Origin: JBGOUJ01 sp041477005
GTDB taxonomy: Bacteria; Acidobacteriota; Terriglobia; Bryobacterales; JACQDG01
Length of the DNA stretch: 9,174 bases
Assembly: GCA_041477005.1 (NCBI GenBank)
Contig: JBGOUJ010000299.1
Span: forward strand, 1 to 9,174
Reading direction: 5' to 3'
In this document: positions 1-6,010 of the stretch, one piece after another
Layout of the letters: every line of letters begins with the position of its first letter
Numbering within the stretch: the first letter of the stretch is position 1
The notes under the pieces: model-generated
Told to the model about the DNA's origin: nothing
The model's input: only the letters and a program-made list of their open reading frames with translations
Database searches by the model: none
Translations under genes and position numbers: made by a program

Positions 1-2333
1 ATGCCGCGCTCCTTGGCCAGTGGTGGACGAGTGGGTATCGGCATGCCGACTAGCTTGGCCTGTTGAAAATTGCCTCCTGCGCGGACGCGAGCCGGCGGGC
101 GCGCCTTGGGGGGCTCCTGTTGGACCGAGGGCGGCGGCGCCTCCGGCGGTGATGCAGGCGACGCCGAAACAAGCCGCTCAACCGCCGCCGCTGACACGGC
201 ATTCGAGGCTCCGCCCGGCGTAGCGGGAATGCTACCCGGCGGTGGTGATGAGCCATCTTCCGGGATGCCCGCCGTCTGTGGGTTCACCGAATCGGCCGAC
301 GGCCCCAGCTCCCGTGGAGAGGGAGAAGAAGCCCCGCCCGCATCCTCTACAGTCGCGGTCTGCGACAGCGCAATGGGAAGAGCACTCCGAACGGGTGGTG
401 GTACGTTTGGAGAGGTTCGGACACCCACGCCGACCACGCCGGCCGTCCCCACAAGCAAGAAGACGGAAACCGCCAGGGCCACGCCCTGGCTACGAGGGAC
501 AGTAGGAATTTGGGCCGGCGGCGCCAGCATCTGAAGTGCCATTGCGGCAGCCGCGAGGGACCGATCTCGCGCCAGGCTGGCCTCGACCAAGCTGGCATCG
601 ACCAAGCTGCCATCGACCGGGCTGGCTTCGCCCACGCTGGCCCCGACCATGCCGGCATCGACCAAGCTGGCTTCGACCAAGCTGGCTTCGACCAAGCCGG
701 CATCGACCAAGCCGGCATCGACCAAGCCGGCAGCGACCAAGCCGGCAGCGACCAAGCCGGCAGCGACCATGCCGGCAGCGACCACGCCAGCTTCCGCCAC
801 GCCGGCATCGACCAAGCTCGCCTCGACCAGGCTGGCGTCGACCACGCCAGCTTCCACCACGCCAGCTTCCACCACGCCGGCATCGACCAAGCCGGCAGCG
901 ACCACGCTCGCCTCGACCAGGCTGGCATCGACCATGCCGGCGTCGACCAGGCTGACTTCGACCATGGCGGCTTCGACCATACCCGCATCGACCAAGCCGG
1001 CGTCGACCAAGGGCGCCTCGAGCGGGCTGGCCTCGACCTCGGACTTCTCGGCCGGGCACAGAGCGTTCTCTCGGTCCAGGTCGCTAGACTCCTTCTCCCC
1101 GGTCGCAAGCGCGTACTCCCCGTCCTTCTGGCGCGCATGTTCGCCGGTTTGGAACAAGTCATCCCAGCTCTCCTCGCCTGCCTGTTCGACGGCCTGGAGC
1201 GAGTCGTCCCGGTCCTTCGCGCGTGCCAGCTCGCAGGTAGGTGATTCCACGATGTCCGAGATGGCCTCGCGAACATCCAGCGAGTTCGGCTGCGGATGCG
1301 GGTGAGCCTCACCCGCTAGCGCGGAGGCCCGCTCCAACTTGATACCGGTTGCAACGAGGCTGGCCCGGATGCCAGCGTTTGCAGTATCGGGCGCCCGCCC
1401 GGGGGTCCACTCCGCCTGCAGACGGGCAAGCGTTTCCAGGCGCCAGTTGGGTCCGTCTGCCGGGAGCGCTGTTTGGATCGGCGCCTCGTCTCGACGGGAG
1501 AACTTCCTGGCAAGCGAGTCTTTGTTCGCGCCGGCCAGATCCAAACCGCGCGCGGCCTGCTCGACGATCTCTTCGTCGATCATGTCGATGCCGAGCACCC
1601 AACCGTTTGCCATCGCGTTGTAGCAAATGGTGTTGATGTTGCGGGGCACCCCCCCGGAACGGTGGGCGATGAGCGACACCGCTTCGGGAGTGAACAACCG
1701 CTCCGTCCGTCCCGCGACGCCGAGGCGATGGTTCATGTAAGACTCGACTTCGTTTTCGTCCAGAGGAAGAATGCGGCCGTAGACGCCAATCCGCTGGCCG
1801 AGCTGCTCCAGCTCCGGCGCCTGCAGCTTTTGCATCAGCGGCGGCTGGCCGGCCAGAACGATCTGCACCAGCTTGGATTGGGCGGTCTCAAGATTGGAGA
1901 ACATGCGGATGTTCTCGAGCATCGCGTTGCTGAACCTTTGGGCTTCGTCAAACACCAGAACAGTCTTGCGGCCGAGATCGAATCGCTTCTCCAGATGGCG
2001 TTGGAGGCGGCGCCAGTTGTCAAAGTAGCGGCCGCCATCGGGATCGACCGAAAGGGCCGCCATGACGGCCTGGAGCAATTCGTTTTTGTCATCGAAGGAG
2101 CAGAACAGGAAGGCCGTGTCCGCCCAGTCCCGGATTTTCTCGCGCAGGTTGTGAAGCAGGGTGGTCTTGCCCATCCCCGGCGGCGCGATCATTACCGTGA
2201 AGCCGCGACCGTTGACGATGCCGAGGTAAAGCGTGGACATGGCCTCGAGGTGTTCGCGGCCGAAGTAGAGAAACCGCGGGTCGGGCGTTACGCCGAAGGG
2301 GTCTTCCTTTAACCCGTAGTGTTCTGTGAACAT
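1..2333 (-). CDS. ExeA-type AAA ATPase with pentapeptide-repeat region, membrane helix and TonB-like C-terminus (partial)
   Basis: The gene starts at 2333 and runs off the left edge; 777 codons are visible without a stop. The N-terminus (MFTEHYGLKEDPFG) matches the opening of ExeA/GspA ATPases, and no other start codon lies in frame before an upstream stop. Walker A is APPGMGKT at residues 50-57 (the usual first Gly is Ala), Walker B with DEAQ at 125-132, a sensor-1 strand IVLAGQPPL at 158-166, and the GGVPRNIN sensor-2 segment at 227-234. Residues 431-585 are 31 five-residue units, then a membrane helix at about 617-638, a Pro/Ser/Ala-rich linker, and from 749 RVRAGGNFQQAKLV...PPLAK, which resembles the start of a TonB C-terminal domain. 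ExeA uses ATP to help place the type II secretin, and TonB links the inner membrane to outer-membrane partners. A cytoplasmic ATPase with a periplasmic tail is the inferred topology. ATPase assignment is firm; the TonB end rests on about 28 residues. Confidence 0.9.
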   Translation of the reverse strand, partial: MFTEHYGLKEDPFGVTPDPRFLYFGREHLEAMSTLYLGIVNGRGFTVMIAPPGMGKTTLLHNLREKIRDWADTAFLFCSFDDKNELLQAVMAALSVDPDGGRYFDNWRRLQRHLEKRFDLGRKTVLVFDEAQRFSNAMLENIRMFSNLETAQSKLVQIVLAGQPPLMQKLQAPELEQLGQRIGVYGRILPLDENEVESYMNHRLGVAGRTERLFTPEAVSLIAHRSGGVPRNINTICYNAMANGWVLGIDMIDEEIVEQAARGLDLAGANKDSLARKFSRRDEAPIQTALPADGPNWRLETLARLQAEWTPGRAPDTANAGIRASLVATGIKLERASALAGEAHPHPQPNSLDVREAISDIVESPTCELARAKDRDDSLQAVEQAGEESWDDLFQTGEHARQKDGEYALATGEKESSDLDRENALCPAEKSEVEASPLEAPLVDAGLVDAGMVEAAMVEVSLVDAGMVDASLVEASVVAAGLVDAGVVEAGVVEAGVVDASLVEASLVDAGVAEAGVVAAGMVAAGLVAAGLVAAGLVDAGLVDAGLVEASLVEASLVDAGMVGASVGEASPVDGSLVDASLVEASLARDRSLAAAAMALQMLAPPAQIPTVPRSQGVALAVSVFLLVGTAGVVGVGVRTSPNVPPPVRSALPIALSQTATVEDAGGASSPSPRELGPSADSVNPQTAGIPEDGSSPPPGSIPATPGGASNAVSAAAVERLVSASPASPPEAPPPSVQQEPPKARPPARVRAGGNFQQAKLVGMPIPTRPPLAKERG
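579..1043 (-). repeat. 31-unit tandem 15-bp repeat encoding five-residue units
   Basis: The stretch is 465 bp of imperfect 15-bp units, lying in frame inside the ATPase gene (residues 431-585). A typical unit on the coding strand is GCCGGCTTGGTCGAT, giving A-[G/S]-[L/V/M]-V-[D/E/A]. The central units (roughly 670-780) are nearly identical to each other, and the flanking ones have diverged, as expected from copy-number turnover in the middle of an array. Alternation of a small residue and an aliphatic residue every five positions recalls pentapeptide-repeat proteins (A-D/N-L-x-x), but the Asp/Asn before the central Leu is replaced by Gly or Ser. A flexible spacer is the alternative reading. 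Because units are 15 bp, gain or loss of copies keeps the reading frame. Confidence 0.93.
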
Positions 2334-2461
2334 GGCACTTTTCGCTCCGCTCGCGTTACGTTGGCTCCTGGTATTCGCCCCGGACGGTCAAACGCGGCGG
2401 AAGCTAAAGACCCAACCGGAACACTACACCACATGGGCCGGTGCTTCGCCCCTCCGGTTTT

Positions 2462-2581
2462 TACCTTATATAGCGGAGGTTTCGGTATTTAGAGGTACTT
2501 GGCCGAAGCCAGATGCAACGCCAGGAAACTGCTGCGCATCCCAGATCTGGCCAAGTGTCAGCCGAGCGGAGGTGTAAGGTA
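2462..2581. repeat. Nested short inverted and direct repeats in the divergent intergenic region
   Basis: The 297-bp gap between the ATPase gene and the small membrane protein gene has no convincing ORF. It contains an outer inverted pair TACCTTA (2462-2468) / TAAGGTA (2575-2581), an inner inverted pair ACTTGGCC (2497-2504) / GGCCAAGT (2549-2556), and a direct pair AGCGGAGGT (2472-2480 and 2565-2573). A weak -10-like TACACT lies at 2580-2585 for the plus-strand genes, and TATATA at about 2467-2472 could serve the minus-strand gene. This could be a divergent promoter and operator region. The repeats are short enough that chance is possible. Confidence 0.4.
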
Positions 2582-2630
2582 CACTGAGAGTTGCCGCTGA
2601 AACCCGCAACCTGAGGCTTGGCGCCGCTCT

Positions 2631-2819
2631 ATGCACCACGACACGCCCATTCACACGTTCTGGTCGATCATCGCCATGACGCTTGCCGCCTTGTTCCTGA
2701 CCCGCTGGTTGGGGATACCCGGAGAGAAGGCCATGCCGGTATTCATCCTGTTTATGTTCCTGGGCGTTCCCATCGGCGAGCTGGTGGAGCGCTTTGCAAA
2801 CCGTCCCAAGCGCCCATGA
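2631..2819 (+). CDS. Small two-helix membrane protein of unknown function
   Basis: This 62-residue protein has two hydrophobic stretches, at about residues 10-25 (FWSIIAMTLAALFLTRW) and 35-50 (AMPVFILFMFLGVPIGEL). They are separated by a short polar loop (LGIPGEK), and the tail is basic (RFANRPKRP). I do not recognise the family. The start is the first ATG after GAGG at 2613-2616, which is farther upstream than an ideal ribosome binding site. The TGA stop overlaps the ATG of the downstream RNA methyltransferase (ATGA at 2816-2819), so the two are probably cotranscribed and translationally coupled. The coupling and plausible membrane topology argue that the gene is real, but it could also be a leader ORF. 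Confidence 0.6.
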   Translation: MHHDTPIHTFWSIIAMTLAALFLTRWLGIPGEKAMPVFILFMFLGVPIGELVERFANRPKRP

Positions 2820-3373
2820 GCGGCTCCGAAGATCGGCTTCCCTACCTTGTCACGGCGGCCGCCGGTTCCAACCTGGGAATCGAGGCGTTGCCCCTCTCCA
2901 TCTTGCTCGACCAGGTTCGCAGCCTTTACAACGTTGGCGCCTTCTTTCGTCTCGCGGATGCGGCCGGCGTGGCCCGGCTTTATCTCACCGGCATTACCGG
3001 CCACCCACCGAGCCATGCCTTGACCAAGACCGCCCTCGGCGCCGAGCAGAGCGTAAGCTGGGAGCACCATTGGGATCCCTTGCCCCTGGTCCAGCGCCTC
3101 CGCGAGCAGGATTACGAAATCGCGGCGATCGAAACCTCGGCGCGCGCGATCGACCTGTTTGAGTGGCAGCCGCGGTTTCCCGCCTGCATCCTCTTCGGCC
3201 ACGAGGTCGATGGCATTCGCCCCGAGCTGCGCGATCTCTGTGACACCCACGTCCGCTTGCCGATGCTTGGTCGCAAGCACTCCCTGAACGTGGCCGTGGC
3301 CGGTGGGGTCGTGGTCTACGAGCTGCTGCGGAAATATCGCCAGCGGGTGCGGCAGGCCTACGCGTTGAGATGA
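2816..3373 (+). CDS. SpoU/TrmH-family RNA 2'-O-methyltransferase
   Basis: The 185-residue product carries the three SPOUT knot motifs. Motif 1 is RSLYNVGAFFRLADAAGV at 35-52, with the catalytic-type Asn39 and Arg45. Motif 2 is ILFGHEVDGI at 125-134, with Glu130. Motif 3 is LPMLGRKHSLNVAVAGG at 148-164. Such enzymes use S-adenosylmethionine to methylate ribose 2'-hydroxyls of tRNA or rRNA in the cytoplasm, acting as dimers. There is no N-terminal RNA-binding extension, so it is a short, catalytic-domain-only member. The segment YLTGITGHPPSHALTKTALGAE places it in a clade whose substrate I cannot name. The ATG overlaps the stop of the upstream small membrane protein; the reading frame stays open upstream to 2618, but that extension does not resemble the family. 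The 3' end overlaps the convergent hydrolase gene by 16 bp. Confidence 0.9.
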   Translation: MSGSEDRLPYLVTAAAGSNLGIEALPLSILLDQVRSLYNVGAFFRLADAAGVARLYLTGITGHPPSHALTKTALGAEQSVSWEHHWDPLPLVQRLREQDYEIAAIETSARAIDLFEWQPRFPACILFGHEVDGIRPELRDLCDTHVRLPMLGRKHSLNVAVAGGVVVYELLRKYRQRVRQAYALR

Positions 3374-4527
3374 CGCACCAGGAACGGAATTCCCTTCTTG
3401 CCCCAGAAGCTGTGCTCGTCCGGGAAGACTTCCTGCTCCACGCGATCCCCGGCCCCGAACACGGTGTAGATCTCCTTCACCTTGTGGAAGCTCGCGATGC
3501 TCGCCTGGATCGGAAAGATGTTGTCCTTCTCGCCTGACTCGACGAAGAGCGGCCGGGGCGCGATCAGCCCCGCAACGTCGTACATCTCGGCCCAGTTCAG
3601 AATGCCCGGCACGTAGTTGTCCATGCAGTGAGCCAAGCTGCCGATGCTGTCCCGGAACGTGTTCAGGTAGCCGCTGACCAACGCGACCCGGATCCGCGGC
3701 TCGAGCGCCGACGAAAACAGCGTGCAGGTCCCGCCGCCCGAAATCCCCATGCACCCCACGCGCGCGGCGTCCAGCTCCGGCCGCGTTGCGATGAAGTCGA
3801 TGGTCCGCATCACGTCCCAGGTCCGCCACGCAATCATCGTCTGGCCCACCAGCAGCGCTCCGCCCGCCGCCGGCTGGCACGCCGACTGGCCGAGCCGCCC
3901 CTTGGCCGTTTTGGGATCGCGCCGGCAGCCGAATGCCATCGGCTCGATGGCCACCGCCGCCATCCCCGCTTCCACCACTTGCAGGGCGAAGTCGTGTTGA
4001 TATCCTGCCTTGTCGGTCCGGTCCTGGCCTTTGTCGTCGATGCCGACAATGTCGTCGACGCCCCGGCCGTGCCCCGGCACGCAAATCATCGCCGGCAGCG
4101 GCCTCTTCGCGCCGTTCGGCGTCAGCACGTACGCCAGCACGCTGACGCCCTTCTTGCTCTCGAACACCACTTTCTCCCGCCGGTAGCCGGGGAACTCGCG
4201 CGTCTCGAGCGTCACCGACCGCAACGGCCCGCGCTCCGACGGAAATCCTCCCACCAGCTCGGTCAGCTTGGCGCGCAGCTTCTTCTGCCACGCCTCCGCC
4301 TGCTTCGCGGTCTGCGCTTCGAAGCGCAGACGCCGGGGCGCCGCGTCATACAGATCAACCGTGTAGGCCACCGGATCGAAAGGCCGCCCCTCGATTCCAT
4401 TGGTCACGCCCGTCAGCGGCCCGATATACGCGGCCGCAACCGCTGGCTGCTGCGCCCCGGCCGCGGCCCTGGCCACCACCGCTCCAGCCGCCATGCGGCC
4501 GAGATCTCTTCGCGAAAGCCTCTTCAT
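3358..4527 (-). CDS. Tat-exported alpha/beta hydrolase (acetyl xylan esterase / dienelactone hydrolase-like)
   Basis: The 389-residue precursor begins MKRLSRRDLGRMAAGAVVARAAAGA, a twin-arginine signal (SRRDL at 5-9, then a small-residue hydrophobic core) with a likely cut after AGA at 23-25. The mature part is an alpha/beta hydrolase. It has an oxyanion-loop motif CVPGHGRG at 149-156, a nucleophile elbow GISGGG with Ser263, Asp335 in SGEKDNIFP and His372 in PDEHSFWG, which gives a complete Ser-Asp-His triad. The layout resembles the large Abhydrolase_7/acetyl xylan esterase-like group common in Acidobacteria and Planctomycetes; substrates are likely esters, often of plant polysaccharides, but the sequence does not fix the substrate. 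The start at 4527 is chosen over an in-frame ATG at 4548 because a strong AGGAGG sits just upstream and the Tat n-region then has normal length. The 3' end overlaps the convergent RNA methyltransferase gene. Confidence 0.88.
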   Translation of the reverse strand: MKRLSRRDLGRMAAGAVVARAAAGAQQPAVAAAYIGPLTGVTNGIEGRPFDPVAYTVDLYDAAPRRLRFEAQTAKQAEAWQKKLRAKLTELVGGFPSERGPLRSVTLETREFPGYRREKVVFESKKGVSVLAYVLTPNGAKRPLPAMICVPGHGRGVDDIVGIDDKGQDRTDKAGYQHDFALQVVEAGMAAVAIEPMAFGCRRDPKTAKGRLGQSACQPAAGGALLVGQTMIAWRTWDVMRTIDFIATRPELDAARVGCMGISGGGTCTLFSSALEPRIRVALVSGYLNTFRDSIGSLAHCMDNYVPGILNWAEMYDVAGLIAPRPLFVESGEKDNIFPIQASIASFHKVKEIYTVFGAGDRVEQEVFPDEHSFWGKKGIPFLVRHLNA

Positions 4528-4530
4528 GCT

Positions 4531-4537
4531 TCCTCCT
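4531..4537 (-). promoter_or_regulatory. Shine-Dalgarno site deciding the hydrolase start
   Basis: On the minus strand AGGAGGA lies four bases upstream of the ATG at 4527. It is the best ribosome binding site in the window. It supports the start at MKRLSRRD rather than the in-frame ATG seven codons earlier, whose upstream sequence has no comparable site. Confidence 0.8.
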
Positions 4538-4562
4538 CTGCGCCGCAAACCGAGCCACCACC

Positions 4563-4645
4563 GTGAGACAAATGCTCATCTCGCGACGCCAAGCACGCCA
4601 AGAAAGACTTCTTTGTTTGCTTTGCGCTAAATCCTTCGGTGAAAC
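4563..4645. repeat. Degenerate palindromic intergenic repeat (REP-like)
   Basis: The 159-bp gap between the two minus-strand genes holds a left arm of repeated ACGCCAAGCACGCCAAGAAAG type (4585-4606), a short centre, and a right arm CTTTGTTTGCTTTGCGCTAA (4611-4630) followed by CTTCGGTGAAAC. Intergenic elements built of CGC-AAAG / CTTTGCG steps forming an imperfect hairpin are familiar from many Acidobacteria and Planctomycetes genomes. The arms here have drifted, so pairing is imperfect. It could affect mRNA stability between the two genes, but I see no clear U-tract terminator. Confidence 0.45.
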
Positions 4646-4686
4646 AACCGGAACCGCAGATGACCTCTTGCCCTCGCGGCCGGGCT

Positions 4687-5913
4687 TTATTTCTGCCAAC
4701 CCGGAGACAAGCACTTCGCCAGCAAATCGAGAAACAGGCCAACGTCGGTCACGACGCCCACCGCTTGCCCGGTGCCCCGGTCGGACACCTTGGTGGCCAC
4801 CGCCGGGTTGATATCGACGCAAACGATTTTCACCCACGCCGGCAGCATGTTGCCGACCGCGATCGAGTGCAGCATCGATCCCAGGCACAGCACCAGTCCG
4901 GCGCCGCGCAGGTGCTCCTGGTAGCGGTCCTGGGCGAGGTTCATGTCGGTGATGGCGTCGGGCAGCGGGCCGTCGTCGCGCAGGCTGCCGGCCAGCACGA
5001 ACGGCACGTGGCTCTTGACGCACTGGTAGAGGATGCCCGATTTGAGCCGCCCGCACTCCACCGCCGGCCCGATGCCGCCGCAATGGAAGATCGCGTTGAT
5101 GGCGCGCATGTGGTTCCGGTGGCCGTGCTCTTCGCCGCGGCCGTCGCTGAGCCGTATGCCCAGCGAGGTCCCGTGCAAGGCTGATTCGACGTCGTGTACA
5201 CCCAAGGCGTTTCCGCTCAGCAGCGCCTGCACGAAGCCGGCCCGAATCAACTCCGCCAGCGCCGGTCCGCCCCCGGTATGCACCACCACCGGCCCCGCCA
5301 CCACCACCACACTCTGTCCTTGCGCCATCACCTGCCGGACCAAGGCCGCCGTTTGCTCAACCGCCGTCTGGACCTGGCGCTCCGAAGAGATGCCGTTGGC
5401 CATAAAGGCGAAGGCTAACCGGTCGCGCTCCTTCGCTTCGGGAATCACTCGAATGCCGTGCTGCCCGCATACCACTCGATCTCCCTTTTTCACGTCGCGC
5501 AGCCGCCGGCATGCCGCCCGCTGGCCTTCGATCACCACCAGGGCGTCCATCCGCTGCCCTTCCACGTCGAGCCATTCGCGGTGGACCCGCACCTGGGTCT
5601 TCAGATTGGTGGTCGAGTAGAAATCCTCCGGCGCGCAGCGGTCGTTTTCCACCTCCCGCAGCAGCGCATCCTCCTTCGAGACCGGCGAGCAGCCCAGGCC
5701 CAGCAAAGCATCCAGCAGGCGGCCCATGCTCTCGGCCGTCGGCGCTTCCACCCGCAAGCGCAGGTAGGATGCGTCGCTGTTGGTCTTGCCGATGCGGAAT
5801 TCCTCAACCTTGAAGCTGCCCTGGTGCTCGACCACCTTGTCGAAGACGGCCTCCATCACGTGGGAATCGATCAGGTGCCCTTCCGCCTCCACGGTCTCGT
5901 GAAATACGCGCAT
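4687..5913 (-). CDS. TIGR00300 / LOR-SDH family protein, probable nickel-pincer-nucleotide-dependent ornithine cyclodeaminase
   Basis: The 408-residue protein matches the TIGR00300/LOR-SDH family along its whole length. The N-terminal part has EAEGHLIDSHVMEAVFD at 9-25 and SYLRLRVEAP at 49-58. The C-terminal nucleotide-binding half has VVVVAGPVVVHTGGGPAL at 202-219, SGNALGVHDVE at 233-243, GTSLG at 248-252, GHRNHMRAIN at 264-273, LAGSLRDDGPLPD at 307-319 and CVDINPAVATKVSDRGTGQA at 365-384. From general knowledge, relatives include an archaeal ornithine cyclodeaminase and the C-terminal half of cyanobacterial ArgZ/AgrE, which turn ornithine into proline plus ammonia; the older lysine-oxoglutarate reductase/saccharopine dehydrogenase label is historical. 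It lacks the arginine dihydrolase domain of ArgZ, so it would need free ornithine. GAGGAG lies very close to the ATG. Family assignment is firm; the reaction is inferred. Confidence 0.85.
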   Translation of the reverse strand: MRVFHETVEAEGHLIDSHVMEAVFDKVVEHQGSFKVEEFRIGKTNSDASYLRLRVEAPTAESMGRLLDALLGLGCSPVSKEDALLREVENDRCAPEDFYSTTNLKTQVRVHREWLDVEGQRMDALVVIEGQRAACRRLRDVKKGDRVVCGQHGIRVIPEAKERDRLAFAFMANGISSERQVQTAVEQTAALVRQVMAQGQSVVVVAGPVVVHTGGGPALAELIRAGFVQALLSGNALGVHDVESALHGTSLGIRLSDGRGEEHGHRNHMRAINAIFHCGGIGPAVECGRLKSGILYQCVKSHVPFVLAGSLRDDGPLPDAITDMNLAQDRYQEHLRGAGLVLCLGSMLHSIAVGNMLPAWVKIVCVDINPAVATKVSDRGTGQAVGVVTDVGLFLDLLAKCLSPGWQK

Positions 5914-6010
5914 AACTCCTCAAGAAACACTGAGCGACCCTCCCGCGGTCCAGCGATCACAAGCCGGTCCGCCGAGGCGGGGCGCTGCTCGAAGTTCGTA
6001 GCTCTCCAGT

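Noticed and set aside
579..1043. CRISPR array
   Set aside because: Units are 15 bp, contiguous and in frame, with no spacers and no cas genes nearby.
510..1244. Long plus-strand ORFs of AGIDQ / STKPA repeats antisense to the ATPase gene
   Set aside because: They arise from the 15-bp repeat, show no protein family outside it, and the minus-strand frame has a full ExeA domain and continues without a stop through the region.
1473..2312. 279-codon plus-strand ORF opposite the ATPase domain
   Set aside because: It mirrors the codons of a clearly conserved ATPase; its own translation has no recognisable motif.
2326..2577. 83-codon plus-strand ORF in the divergent intergenic region
   Set aside because: No ribosome binding site or recognisable motif, and it overlaps the start of the ATPase gene and the repeat-rich region.
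2651..4291. 546-codon minus-strand ORF covering the RNA methyltransferase and part of the hydrolase
   Set aside because: It spans two genes with clear family motifs in other frames. Its translation is Arg/Gly-rich without motifs, as expected of a high-GC shadow frame.
4672..4696. GCCC...GGGC followed by a T-rich stretch near the end of the TIGR00300 gene as a terminator
   Set aside because: The stem is only four base pairs and the T-rich side is on the plus strand, while the adjacent gene is transcribed from the minus strand.
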